Below are positions 43,572 to 52,433 of a DNA stretch of 64,000 bases, one piece after another. Location: assembly GCF_900091955.1 (NCBI RefSeq), contig NZ_FMDF01000183.1:1-64000 (forward strand). The letters are read 5' to 3'. This stretch comes from Streptomyces sp. Ncost-T10-10d. GTDB lineage: Bacteria; Actinomycetota; Actinomycetes; Streptomycetales; Streptomycetaceae. Position numbers and translations under genes: made by a program. Position 1 is the stretch's first letter. Each line of letters starts with the position of its first letter. Below the pieces are notes generated by a model, which worked only from the letters and a program-made list of their open reading frames with translations, made no database searches and was not told where the DNA came from.

Positions 43572-44495
43572 CTACCCGGCGGTACGCCCGCTGGTCAGCC
43601 TCCTGCGACGCCACAACACGAGGGGCAGCGCTCCGGCTGCACCGAGTGCTCCCGGAGCCAGGCCCATCGCCGTGTTGATCCCCGACTGGTCGTTGATCCC
43701 CGGCTGGTCGAAGGTCTTCGGGACGGGCAGGGTCGCCCAGCGGTTGATCGGCCACGCCACGACGATGGCCCGGCCGACGACCTCGTCGTTGGAGACCGTG
43801 CCGCCGCCCGGCAGCTCCTGGTGATAGCGGGAGTCGAGGGAGTTCTGGCGGTGGTCGCCCATCACCCAGATCCGGCCCTCGGGCACCTTGATCGGGCCGA
43901 ACGGCTCGTCATTGCAGGGGGTGTTTCCCGGGAAGATGAACGACGGGTCGTCCAGTGCCTTGCCATTGACGGTGACCGGGCCGTTCTTCTTGCACTCCAC
44001 CGTGTCGCCGCCGACTCCGATGACCCGCTTGATCAGGTCCTTCTCCTCGACGGACGGCATCAGTCCGATGAAGCTGAGGAACTTCTGCACGACATTCGGA
44101 TTGGGCGTCTGGGTGTCCTCCAGCCAGCCGCCCGGGTCGTGGAAGACCACGACCTCGCCGCGCTTGGGCTCCGCGCCGAACCAAGGGGTCAGCTTGTCGA
44201 CCAGCACGCGGTCGCCCCGCTGGAGCGTGTTCTGCATCGAGTCCGAGGGGATCGAGAACGCCTGCACCAGAAACGTCTTGATCAGCAGCGCGAGAACAAG
44301 CGCGATGCCGATGAGCAGGGGCAGCTCCTTCCAGAAGGAGCGTGGCTTCTTCTGGGACGTACTGCCGCCGTTCGAAGAGTCGCCGTCACCCTCCGCGCTG
44401 TCCGCCGCCCCGGCGGACTCGACGCTCTCCGGATTGTCCGGCCGGTCCTCGGGTTCGTCGTGTCCGGATCGTGCGCCGACCGCCAAATCCCCCAC
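43572..44495 (-). CDS. sipY: Type I signal peptidase (third of four)
   Basis: This is a 307-residue signal peptidase. A cytoplasmic acidic N-terminus of about 70 residues precedes the anchor helix (LPLLIGIALVLALLIKTFLV). The catalytic serine is in IPSDSMQNTLQRGDRVLVDK and the lysine in DLIKRVIGVGGDTVEC. Box E is VMGDHRQNSLDSRYH. The GTG at 44495 has GGAG 5 nt upstream and is preferred over a GTG two codons earlier. Its 5-prime end lies within the 3-prime end of the preceding gene. Confidence 0.9.
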   Translation of the reverse strand: MGDLAVGARSGHDEPEDRPDNPESVESAGAADSAEGDGDSSNGGSTSQKKPRSFWKELPLLIGIALVLALLIKTFLVQAFSIPSDSMQNTLQRGDRVLVDKLTPWFGAEPKRGEVVVFHDPGGWLEDTQTPNPNVVQKFLSFIGLMPSVEEKDLIKRVIGVGGDTVECKKNGPVTVNGKALDDPSFIFPGNTPCNDEPFGPIKVPEGRIWVMGDHRQNSLDSRYHQELPGGGTVSNDEVVGRAIVVAWPINRWATLPVPKTFDQPGINDQSGINTAMGLAPGALGAAGALPLVLWRRRRLTSGRTAG

Positions 44496-45462
44496 ATCCA
44501 CTCCTTACTCCGTGCCACCGCCTGCGCCCTAGCCGGTGCAGGCCCACCACTCCCATAACGAGCGGGAGTTCCGCAGGGGTCGGGAGAGGGATCACTCCGT
44601 TGGGATCCTTGGACGACACACTATTCGACAGGCCCGACGCAGCAGCCGTCCCGGCGCGCGCGTCAGGGACCGAGTCGAATGTCGCCGGTTCCTCCAGTTT
44701 TCGCCAGTGCCCGAAGGGCCAGGCGATCACCACAGCCCGTCCCACGACCTCGTTCTCGGAAACCGTGCCGTGTTCCGGCTCGTCCAGGTGATAGCGCGAA
44801 TCGGCCGAATTGGACCGATGATCGCCCATCACAAAGATCCGGCCGGCCGGAACCTTTACCTCGAATTTGATGAGGGAGGGCGGATTACCGGGATGCAGAT
44901 ATGACTCGTCCAGCGGTACGCCGTTGACGGTGATCCGGCCGTCCTTGTCGCAGCACTTCACGGTGTCACCGCCGACCGCGACCACCCGCTTGATCAGATC
45001 CTGTTCGTCGTCGGACGGCAGCAGCCCGATGAAGGTCAGCGCCTCCTTCACCTGCTTGACGACGACGGGCGAGTCCTTCTTTCCGACGTTCTCCTGCTTC
45101 AACCAGCCACCCGGGTCCTTGAAGACGACGACATCGCCGCGCTGGGGCCTGGATCCGAACCAGGGCGTCAGTTTGTCCACGAGCACCCGGTCGCCGATCC
45201 GGATGGTCTGCTCCATCGACCCCGACGGGATCACGAAGGCCTGCACCAGGAAGGTCTTCAGCACGAGCGCGATCAGCAGCGCCACGGTGATGAGGAGGGG
45301 GATCTCCCGCACGGCCGACCTGCGCCGCCGCCGCTTGACCTTGCGGGCCAGCTTGCGCCGTTCCGCCCTGGTCGGCAGGGAGCGCGCGGCGGTCGGCCGA
45401 CTGCCGGTCGGCAGCGGTATCCCGGGGTCGGACCCGTCCTGTTGCCGCCCGCGGTTACCCAT
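44386..45462 (-). CDS. sipX: Type I signal peptidase (second of four)
   Basis: This 358-residue enzyme has a basic N-terminus (AERRKLARKVKRRRRRS), an anchor helix, the catalytic serine in IPSGSMEQTIRIGDRVLVDK and lysine in DLIKRVVAVGGDTVKCC. Box E is FVMGDHRSNSADSRYH. The last 45 residues are an unusual Arg/Gly-rich tail (GVRSGCGGFGGRR) that overlaps the next gene by 110 bp in another frame. It is longer than the roughly 320 residues I recall for SipX, so the tail may result from a shifted stop. Confidence 0.88.
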   Translation of the reverse strand: MGNRGRQQDGSDPGIPLPTGSRPTAARSLPTRAERRKLARKVKRRRRRSAVREIPLLITVALLIALVLKTFLVQAFVIPSGSMEQTIRIGDRVLVDKLTPWFGSRPQRGDVVVFKDPGGWLKQENVGKKDSPVVVKQVKEALTFIGLLPSDDEQDLIKRVVAVGGDTVKCCDKDGRITVNGVPLDESYLHPGNPPSLIKFEVKVPAGRIFVMGDHRSNSADSRYHLDEPEHGTVSENEVVGRAVVIAWPFGHWRKLEEPATFDSVPDARAGTAAASGLSNSVSSKDPNGVIPLPTPAELPLVMGVVGLHRLGRRRWHGVRSGCGGFGGRRTIRTRRTRGPAGQSGERRVRRGGGQRGG

Positions 45463-46225
45463 GGGCCCCGCCCGTCACCCGTACGCCGGCGAAGGCGGCA
45501 CTGTCCGGCAGCGAGCCCAGCCTGCCCGGCGGCCAGCCGATCCAGTCCACCCTTCCGATCACCATGTCGACCGGGACCATGCCACCGCCCGGCTCTCCCA
45601 GGTGGTCACGCGAATCGCGCGAATTGCTGCGGTGGTCGCCCATCATCCACAACGTGCCGTCGGGCACGACGATGTCGAAGCGCACCCCGGACGGCGCATC
45701 TCCCGGATACAGATAGTCCTCGTCGACCGGCCGGCCGTTCACCTCGACCCTTCCGCGCTTGTCGCAGCAGACCACCCGGTCGCCTCCCACGCCCACCACC
45801 CGCTTCACGTAGTCGGTCTCGGCAGGTTCTGCCAGCCCCAGGGACGCTGCCACGCCGTGCAGCAGCCCGGTGACGGGATTCTCCTGGGGGGCTTCCTGCA
45901 CGAACGATCCGGTGCCGTCGAATACCACCACATCGCCGCGCTGCGGTACGGAGCCGAAACGGTACGCCAATTTATTGACCAGCACCCGGTCCCCCACTCG
46001 CAGTGTCGGCTCCATCGAGCCGCTGGGAATCAGGAAGGGCTGCACCACGAAGGCGCTGAGGAGCAGCACGAAGACCGAGCAGACGGCTCCGAGTGCGGCC
46101 GTCCGCCGCCACGAGATCGAGGCGGTCAACCGGTCCGGGATACGCGAAGAGCGCGGCCTCTCCTCCGACCCTGCTGCGGGTGCGGAGGAGCGGTCGCGCT
46201 CCGAGGGCTTGGCTTCCGTGTCCAT
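45455..46225 (-). CDS. sipW: Type I signal peptidase (first of four)
   Basis: This 256-residue enzyme has a single anchor helix (AVCSVFVLLLSAFVVQPFLI). The catalytic serine is in IPSGSMEPTLRVGDRVLVNK, the lysine in DYVKRVVGVGGDRVVCC, and box E is LWMMGDHRSNSRDSRDH. It heads the sip operon, 45 bp after rplS. No strong Shine-Dalgarno sequence is visible before the ATG. The next gene begins within its last codons (8-bp overlap). Confidence 0.9.
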   Translation of the reverse strand: MDTEAKPSERDRSSAPAAGSEERPRSSRIPDRLTASISWRRTAALGAVCSVFVLLLSAFVVQPFLIPSGSMEPTLRVGDRVLVNKLAYRFGSVPQRGDVVVFDGTGSFVQEAPQENPVTGLLHGVAASLGLAEPAETDYVKRVVGVGGDRVVCCDKRGRVEVNGRPVDEDYLYPGDAPSGVRFDIVVPDGTLWMMGDHRSNSRDSRDHLGEPGGGMVPVDMVIGRVDWIGWPPGRLGSLPDSAAFAGVRVTGGAHG

Positions 46226-46270
46226 CGGGGCCAGAGCTTATCCGGCCGTCCTGTGGACCTGGGAGTTAGC

Positions 46271-46621
46271 TCAGTTGTCGCGCTTCTCCTTGATCTTCGC
46301 AGCCTTGCCGCGCAGCTCACGGAGGTAGTACAGCTTGGCGCGACGGACGTCACCGCGGGTGACGAGCTCGATCTTCTCGAAGATCGGGCTGTGCACCGGG
46401 AAGGTGCGCTCGACGCCGACGCTGAAGGAGACCTTGCGGACCGTGAAGGTCTCGCTGACGCCCGAACCCTGGCGACGGATGACTACGCCCTTGAACTGCT
46501 GGATACGGGAGCGGTTGCCCTCGATCACTCGGACGTGGACGTTGACGGTGTCGCCGGGGCGGAACGCCGGGACGTCGGTACGCAGCGATGCGGCGTTGAC
46601 GCCATCGAGCAGGGAAGCCAT
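46271..46621 (-). CDS. rplS: 50S ribosomal protein L19
   Basis: This 116-residue protein matches L19 from end to end, with VPAFRPGDTVNVHVRVIEGN, IQQFKGVVIRRQGSG and LYYLRELRGKAAKIKE. The ATG of MASLLDG is chosen because this is the conserved N-terminus; 27 extra nt upstream remain open. A small hairpin (CCCCTG / CAGGGG) lies in its 130-bp leader. It follows trmD as in most bacteria. Confidence 0.95.
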   Translation of the reverse strand: MASLLDGVNAASLRTDVPAFRPGDTVNVHVRVIEGNRSRIQQFKGVVIRRQGSGVSETFTVRKVSFSVGVERTFPVHSPIFEKIELVTRGDVRRAKLYYLRELRGKAAKIKEKRDN

Positions 46622-46751
46622 GTTGTCTGCTTTCTTCGCCGATGCCACAGGTCATCGACGGGAGATAGTGAGGAGATGAGGGGTGCTGATCGCGTCGGGC
46701 GGGCGTCGTTCCCCCTGTGGCAGGGGCGCACGCCGGACGTACAGCAGCGGC

Positions 46752-47573
46752 CTATTCTTCCACGGCCTCGGGCCTGCGCCAAAATCGGCCACCGGGCTCC
46801 GGCGACCAGCCGAGGATGGAGAGGATCTCGCGGTCCTTCTTGTCGAAGCCGCTCGCCTCGCAGCGCTCGATGAGATCGGGCCGGTTGAGCGCGGTACGAC
46901 GGAACGCCTCGTCCCGCCGCCAGCGTGCGATCTTCCCGTGGTGACCGCTGAGCAGGACGTCCGGGACACCCCTGCCGCGCCACTCGGGCGGTTTGGTGTA
47001 GACGGGCCCCTCCAGCAGATTGGCCATCTCGCCGGGGGCGAAGGAGTCGTCCTGGTGCGACTCGGCGTTGCCGAGCACACCGGGCAGCAGCCGGGCCACC
47101 GCCTCCGTGATCACCAGCACCGCGGCTTCCCCGCCGGCCAGCACATAGTCCCCGATGGACACCTCGACGACCGGCATGCGGGTCGCGTACTCGTCCATCA
47201 CCCGCCGGTCGATGCCCTCGTAGCGGGCCGGCGTGAAGATCAGCCAAGGCCGCTCGGAGAGCTCGACGGCGAGCTCCTGGGTGAACGGACGGCCACTGGG
47301 TGTCGGCACCACGAGGACCGGGGAGTGCGCCCCGGCCTCGTACCCGCCCGCCAGGGCGTCGTCCAGTGCCTCGCCCCACGGCTCGGTCTTCATGACCATG
47401 CCGGGGCCGCCGCCGTACGGGGTGTCGTCGACCGTGTTGTGACGGTCGTACGTCCAGTCCCGCAGGTCGTGCACGTGCACATCGAGGCGGCCGCGCGCGC
47501 GGGCCTTGCCGACGAGGGAGACGTTCAGCGGTTCCAGGTACTCCGGGAAGATCGTGACGACGTCGAGGCGCAT
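46752..47573 (-). CDS. trmD: tRNA (guanine37-N1)-methyltransferase
   Basis: This 273-residue SPOUT methyltransferase contains the trefoil-knot region: LIFTPARYEGIDRRV, EVSIGDYVLAGGEAAVLVI and GVLGNAESHQDDSF near residues 115-180. YTKPPEWRGRGVPDVLLSGH is the linker contacting tRNA. It methylates G37 next to the anticodon. Its ATG overlaps the rimM stop (TGATG). Confidence 0.95.
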   Translation of the reverse strand: MRLDVVTIFPEYLEPLNVSLVGKARARGRLDVHVHDLRDWTYDRHNTVDDTPYGGGPGMVMKTEPWGEALDDALAGGYEAGAHSPVLVVPTPSGRPFTQELAVELSERPWLIFTPARYEGIDRRVMDEYATRMPVVEVSIGDYVLAGGEAAVLVITEAVARLLPGVLGNAESHQDDSFAPGEMANLLEGPVYTKPPEWRGRGVPDVLLSGHHGKIARWRRDEAFRRTALNRPDLIERCEASGFDKKDREILSILGWSPEPGGRFWRRPEAVEE

Positions 47574-48157
47574 CAGGCGTCCTTCCCGGACTCGGACGCC
47601 TCGTCCTCGTCGCCCTCTTCGTCGCGCGAGGAGGCGATCACGGCCTGGCTCTCGTCGATCAGACCGGGCGGCGGGGTGATCACCGCGCGCTGCTCCTCCA
47701 GATCGATCTCGGTGACGATCTCCTCGACGAAGGGGATCATCACCTCGCTGCCGTCCGGCCGCTCGACGATGAAGAGATCCTGGGACGGCAGATGCGTGAT
47801 CTCGGTGATCCGGCCGATCTCGGTGCCGTCGGCGAGAACCACGTCGAGGTCCATGAGCTGATGGTCGTAGAACTCCTCGGGGTCCTCGGGGAGTTCCGCC
47901 GGGTCGACCTCGGCGATCAGGAGTGTGTTGCGCAGGGCCTCGGCAGCCGTACGGTCGCGTACGCCCTCGAAGCGGAGCAGCAGACGTCCGCTGTGCACCC
48001 GGCCGGTCTCGATCGTCAGCGGTCCGGCGCCGGCCGGTTCGGTGGCGAGTACGGCCCCGGGCGCGAGCCGCAGCTCCGGTTCGTCCGTACGCACCTCGAC
48101 GGTGACCTCGCCCTTGATGCCGTGGGCACGGCCGATCCGCGCGACTACCAACTGCAC
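47573..48157 (-). CDS. rimM: Ribosome maturation factor RimM
   Basis: This 194-residue protein starts LVVARIGRAHGIKGEVTVEV, the RimM signature, and ends its PRC-barrel with PFVEEIVTEIDLEEQRAVIT. The C-terminal tail is acidic (SRDEEGDEDEASE). It assists 16S rRNA processing of the 30S head. It is coupled to trmD and lies in the rpsP-KH-rimM-trmD order. Confidence 0.93.
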   Translation of the reverse strand: MQLVVARIGRAHGIKGEVTVEVRTDEPELRLAPGAVLATEPAGAGPLTIETGRVHSGRLLLRFEGVRDRTAAEALRNTLLIAEVDPAELPEDPEEFYDHQLMDLDVVLADGTEIGRITEITHLPSQDLFIVERPDGSEVMIPFVEEIVTEIDLEEQRAVITPPPGLIDESQAVIASSRDEEGDEDEASESGKDA

Positions 48158-48236
48158 CTTGTGTCTCTCCTGTCATACGACGACGGGCCGGGGTGGGCGC
48201 ATGGCCCTCCCCGGCCCGTGCCGGTGTTCAACTCTG

Positions 48237-48476
48237 TCAGCGAACCTGATCCACATCGACGAGGTCGACGCGGATGCCACGGCCGCCGATGGCGCCCACG
48301 ACGGTACGCAGTGCTCGTGCGGTGCGGCCGTTGCGGCCGATCACCTTACCGAGATCATCGGGGTGAACCCTGACCTCGAGTACGCGACCACGGCGCAGGT
48401 TGCGCGAGGCGACCTGCACATCGTCGGGGTTGTCGACGATGCCCTTCACGAGGTGCTCGAGAGCCTCCTCGAGCAT
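48237..48476 (-). CDS. KH-domain RNA-binding protein (KhpA-like)
   Basis: This 79-residue protein is a single KH domain with the GxxG loop in LGKVIGRNGRTARALRTVV near residues 42-60. Such proteins bind RNA, often as partners of Jag/KhpB. It begins 2 bp after the rpsP stop, so it is cotranscribed with the ribosomal protein. Confidence 0.93.
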   Translation of the reverse strand: MLEEALEHLVKGIVDNPDDVQVASRNLRRGRVLEVRVHPDDLGKVIGRNGRTARALRTVVGAIGGRGIRVDLVDVDQVR

Positions 48477-48478
48477 GC

Positions 48479-48922
48479 TCAGGCCTCGGTCGACTCGGTG
48501 GACGCAGCCGCGTCAGCAGCCTCGTCCGCCTTCTTGTCGGCCTTCTTCGCCTTCTGCGTGATGGCCTCGCCCTTGGACTCCTCGCCGGTGTCCTTGGCCA
48601 GGGCCTCGAACAGGGCGCGCTTGTCCGCCTTGGGCTCCGGCTGCAGCAGCGGCGCGGGGGCCGGAAGACCCTTGTGGGCCTGCCAGTCACCGGTGAGCTT
48701 CAGGATCGCGAGAACCGGCTCGGTCGGCTGGGCGCCGACGGACAGCCAGTACTGCGCGCGCTCCGAGTTGACCTCAATGCGCGAGGGGTTCTGCACCGGG
48801 TGGTACAGGCCGATCTCCTCGATGGCCCGGCCGTCACGGCGGGTACGGGAGTCGGCGACGACGATGCGGTAGTGAGGCGAACGGATCTTGCCCAGACGCT
48901 TCAGCTTGATCTTGACTGCCAC
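48479..48922 (-). CDS. rpsP: 30S ribosomal protein S16
   Basis: This 147-residue protein starts VKIKLKRLGKIRSPHYRIVV, the S16 hallmark, and includes RDGRAIEEIGLYHPVQNPS. The C-terminal 60 residues are an Ala/Lys/Glu-rich extension typical of Streptomyces. It heads the operon that continues with KH, rimM, trmD and rplS. Confidence 0.95.
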   Translation of the reverse strand: MAVKIKLKRLGKIRSPHYRIVVADSRTRRDGRAIEEIGLYHPVQNPSRIEVNSERAQYWLSVGAQPTEPVLAILKLTGDWQAHKGLPAPAPLLQPEPKADKRALFEALAKDTGEESKGEAITQKAKKADKKADEAADAAASTESTEA

Positions 48923-49079
48923 GGAAGTGGTGTCTCCTGGTCTATGACGTGGTTGGGCACAACGAAGATGCCACGTGGGGTTGCGGTACTCGGGTGCCCG
49001 ATGGACGCGTCAGCCGGAGGAGAGAGGGGTCCTGTGCGACTGTCGAGTACAGCTAGCCATTGTGCCACACCACATCGGG

Positions 49080-49673
49080 TCACCCCACCGCGACCGCGGC
49101 TTCCGGGATACGGAACGGCTTTCCGCAGCCACCGCAGACGATCGGCGCCTGCGCCAGGACCGACGGGACGACTCGCACATTGCGTCCGCAGTCGCAGACG
49201 GCCTTGACGCGGACGCCTCCTCCGGAGGAGCCGTGCCGGGCGGCCGGGCCGCGGAAGGAACGCTTGGTGTCGGCGGCGGTGGCGACCGTATGCGCCTTGA
49301 GGGCGCGCTGCAGCCGCTCGATCGTCGGGCGGTACCTGCGCTTCGCCTCAGGATTGAGCGTGACCAGCGAGAAGCCACTGCTGGGGTGGGGCTCCTCGGC
49401 ATGGTCGAGGCCCAGCTCCTCGGCGATCGCGAGGAATCTGCGGTTGTGGTAGCGGCCGGCGCGGGAGGTGTCGCGGACACCTCTCGCGGCGGCGATGCCA
49501 TGGACTGCCTCGTGCAGCAGTCGTTCGAAGGAGAGCTCGGCGCCACAGGCGGACGAGGACTCTCCGATCAGGGACTCGGGCGCGGCTAGATCCGGCAGCT
49601 CGGGGTGGTACCGCTGAATGTCGGCCCACGCCTGCGCCAGCTCTGCGGCAAGTACAGGTGGTGTCGTGCTCAC
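49080..49673 (-). CDS. SprT-like putative metalloprotein
   Basis: This 197-residue protein contains HEAVHGIAAARGVRD near residue 52, a zinc-binding HExxH motif of the SprT/M76 type. A C-terminal zinc ribbon follows (CDCGRNVRVVP ... CGGCGKPFRIP). SprT-like proteins include DNA-protein crosslink proteases; activity here is unproven. GTG is taken as start. It lies upstream of rpsP by 157 bp and is probably transcribed separately. Confidence 0.75.
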   Translation of the reverse strand: MSTTPPVLAAELAQAWADIQRYHPELPDLAAPESLIGESSSACGAELSFERLLHEAVHGIAAARGVRDTSRAGRYHNRRFLAIAEELGLDHAEEPHPSSGFSLVTLNPEAKRRYRPTIERLQRALKAHTVATAADTKRSFRGPAARHGSSGGGVRVKAVCDCGRNVRVVPSVLAQAPIVCGGCGKPFRIPEAAVAVG

Positions 49674-49888
49674 GTCGTGACAACGAGCGCGAGTGCCCAG
49701 GTGTTCCGATTCCGGGCCATCCCAAATAATTTGCACGTACCAGTCAGTTGCCGTTGATGCGTCTCGACGAGGGCGGGTGCGCAGATCTGCGGAGAAGTCT
49801 CACAGCTCACACCAAGGTGGTACGTAGCGACCCGTACGCCCGGACGTGTAGGCGGCGACCGTACGCCGGTGTGCCGAGCGGCTTCGCG

Positions 49889-51304
49889 TCAGTAGGCGCG
49901 CGCCACCAGAGCGACAGTACCGGGGGCATCGTCCGCGTCCGGCACCGACCCGTCCTCGGCGACCAGACACCGTACGGACACCCCGTGCTCCGCGAGCCGG
50001 GCCTCCCCCGCCGCACCGAGGGCCGACCAGTCGATACGCGCCCAGCCGCCCGCGGCCGCCGCCTCCACGGCCTCGTCGACGGACGCGACCTCGCTGGTGG
50101 ACGACTCGCGCCGGCTCCGGGACTCCCTCAGCAGCGTCGCCTGGTCCTCCTCGAGGACCGCCGGAAGCAGCGCGGGCAGGGCCTCGATCGCGACCGGCGC
50201 CTTCCCGCCGGGGATGCGCCGGGCCAGCATCGCGGTGCCGTTCTCCAGATCGCGCGGGCCGATCTCGATCCGTACCGGCACGCCCTTCAGCTCCCAGTCG
50301 ACCGCGCGGCGGCCGAACGGGGTGTCGGTGCGGTCGTCGACCTCGGTCCTGATCCCCGCGGCGCGCAGCCGCTCCCCGGTGGACCGGACCGCGGCCAGCA
50401 CCGCTTCGTCCCCCTTGATCGCCAGGACGACCGCCTGGACGGGCGCGAGCCGCGGCGGCACCCGGAGGCCGTGATCGTCGCCGTGCGCCATGATCAGCCC
50501 GCCGACCATACGGGTCGACGAGCCCCACGAGGTCTGCCAGACCAGTTCCTGCCTGCCTTCCCTGGACAGGTAGCTGGTGTGGAAGGCCTGGGCGAAGTTG
50601 GTGCCGAGCTCATGGCTCGTACCCATCTGCAGGGCCTTGCCGTCCCGCATCATCCCTTCGAGCGTCAGGGTGTTGACGGCCCCGGCGAACCGCTCGGCGG
50701 GGGTCTTGCGGCCGAGGACCACATCGATGCCCAGCACATTGACCATGAAGTCCGCGTAGACGTCCCGGTGGATGTACGCCGCGTACTCCCGCGCCTCCTC
50801 GTAGGTGGCGTGGGCGGTGTGGCCCTCCTGCCAGAGAAATTCCGTCGTGCGGAGAAAGACCCTCGGGCGCATCTCCCAGCGCACGACGTTCGCCCACTGG
50901 TTGATCAGCAGCGGCAGATCCCGGTAGCTCTGCACCCACTTCGAGAAGTACTCGTTGATGATCGTTTCGGACGTCGGCCGCACCACCACTGGCTCTTCGA
51001 GCTCTTTTCCACCGGCGTGGGTCACGATCGCGAGCTCCGGCTCGAAGCCCTCGACATGCTCGGCTTCGCGTGTCAGGTAAGACTGGGGGATGAAGAGCGG
51101 GAAGTAGGCGTTCCGGGCGCCCGCCTGTTTGATACGGGCATCCATCTCCTGCTGCATCCGCTCCCACAGACCGTATCCGTACGGCCGGATGACCATGGTG
51201 CCGCGCACCGGACCGTTGTCCGCGAGTTCGGCCTTGTTGATCAGATCCTGGTACCAGCGGGGAAAGTCCTCGGCCTGGGGCGTGAGAACGGGTGCCTTTG
51301 CCAT
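49889..51304 (-). CDS. proS: Prolyl-tRNA synthetase, archaeal/eukaryal type
   Basis: This is a 471-residue class II synthetase. Motif 2 reads RWEMRPRVFLRTTEFLWQEG with HTAHAT, and motif 3 includes GTSHELGTNFAQAF and TSWGSSTRMVGGLIMAHGDD. These features and the lack of the roughly 180-residue bacterial editing insert place it in the short archaeal/eukaryal-type ProRS group. The genome probably also has a bacterial-type proS, so this may be an accessory or resistance enzyme. The ATG beginning MAKAPVL is used; an ATG 9 nt upstream is possible and no Shine-Dalgarno sequence is evident. Confidence 0.9.
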   Translation of the reverse strand: MAKAPVLTPQAEDFPRWYQDLINKAELADNGPVRGTMVIRPYGYGLWERMQQEMDARIKQAGARNAYFPLFIPQSYLTREAEHVEGFEPELAIVTHAGGKELEEPVVVRPTSETIINEYFSKWVQSYRDLPLLINQWANVVRWEMRPRVFLRTTEFLWQEGHTAHATYEEAREYAAYIHRDVYADFMVNVLGIDVVLGRKTPAERFAGAVNTLTLEGMMRDGKALQMGTSHELGTNFAQAFHTSYLSREGRQELVWQTSWGSSTRMVGGLIMAHGDDHGLRVPPRLAPVQAVVLAIKGDEAVLAAVRSTGERLRAAGIRTEVDDRTDTPFGRRAVDWELKGVPVRIEIGPRDLENGTAMLARRIPGGKAPVAIEALPALLPAVLEEDQATLLRESRSRRESSTSEVASVDEAVEAAAAGGWARIDWSALGAAGEARLAEHGVSVRCLVAEDGSVPDADDAPGTVALVARAY

Positions 51305-51508
51305 GGCGCGCATCGTACGGCGACACCGCCCACCACACAGGGCGACGGGCCCTGCTTCCACGGGCCGTCCCCATGGGCGCACCACCGGAGCACGCAAGCA
51401 TTGCCATCAGACCCCTGGACGCGGGCGCGGATGCGCAGTTCTCTGACATACGGGGGGAGCGGCGCACACGCACAGGGGGACATCCACTCGGGGAACGACC
51501 GATCGGAC

Positions 51509-52402
51509 ATGACCGACCTCTCGGCGGATTGGGGCGCTTCCATGACACCAACGCTCGTCCGGCACCACAGCTACGCGCGCACGGCCACCCCGGTGAACTC
51601 CGGTGACCGTGCCCGGGACTGGGCCGAGATTCAGGAGCGGATGCTCGCACCGCTGTACGAAGCGGTGTACGAACGGCTCGAGGTGGGAAGCGGCACCCGG
51701 CTGCTCTCCCTCGGCTGCGGCTCCGGTCTCGCGCTGCTGATCGCGGCCGCGCGCGGGGCACTCGTCACCGGCGTCGACGCCGACCCCGAACGACTGGCCC
51801 TCGCCCGGGCCCGGCTGCTGCCCGGTCCGGGGAGTGACGCCGGGCCGTCGGCCGGGCATCCGCGGCTCCTGGACGGCGATCCGTCCGCAGCCGCCCCTGC
51901 CGACGGAACGCCGTACAACCTGCTCACCGCGTTCACCCCGATCGGCTGCTCGTCCGGCGACGGGGAAGAACTCGTGGACGCGCTGCGGTCCGCCGTACCG
52001 CTGGCCGCCCGGGGCAGCACGGTCGTACTGACCGGGTGGGGTCCGCCGGAGCGGTGCGCGACGGCGCCGGTGCTTCGGGTGGCGGGCCGGCTCTCCGACG
52101 GGTCGCGGGCGCCGCGCACGGGCGGCTGGCGGCCATGGAGCCGGGACGATCTGGAAGAAGTGGCGTTCCGGGCCGGACTGAATCCGGACGGCTCCGGCCG
52201 GGTCGCGTGCCCGTTCGGGTACGCGGACATGGACAGTGCGGTGCGGGGGCTGCTGTCGACGCGGCTCTTCGACACGGCGGTGCGGGCGACGGACCGGGAC
52301 CAGGTGGCCGAAGAGGTCGCGGAGGCCCTGCGTCCGCACCGGCGCCGGGACGGCACGATCTGGATGCCGAACGTCTTCCGCTATCTCGTGTGCACCACCT
52401 GA
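51509..52402 (+). CDS. SAM-dependent methyltransferase
   Basis: This 297-residue protein has a class I methyltransferase fold: the SAM-binding motif LLSLGCGSGLALLIAAARG near residue 72 and VTGVDADPERLALARARLL after it. The conserved acidic residue is followed by LLTAFTPIGCSSGDGEELV. The substrate is unknown. An alternative ATG 33 nt downstream (MTPTLVRHH) may be the true start; neither has a clear ribosome site. It converges on ftsH with 31 bp between stop codons. Confidence 0.8.
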   Translation: MTDLSADWGASMTPTLVRHHSYARTATPVNSGDRARDWAEIQERMLAPLYEAVYERLEVGSGTRLLSLGCGSGLALLIAAARGALVTGVDADPERLALARARLLPGPGSDAGPSAGHPRLLDGDPSAAAPADGTPYNLLTAFTPIGCSSGDGEELVDALRSAVPLAARGSTVVLTGWGPPERCATAPVLRVAGRLSDGSRAPRTGGWRPWSRDDLEEVAFRAGLNPDGSGRVACPFGYADMDSAVRGLLSTRLFDTAVRATDRDQVAEEVAEALRPHRRRDGTIWMPNVFRYLVCTT

Positions 52403-52433
52403 GCCATTCCGTGAACCGCGTGTGCACCGGCCG

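Noticed and set aside
46681..46750. A regulatory L19 leader RNA before rplS
   Set aside because: Only one 6-bp hairpin is visible; I cannot match it to a known leader structure.
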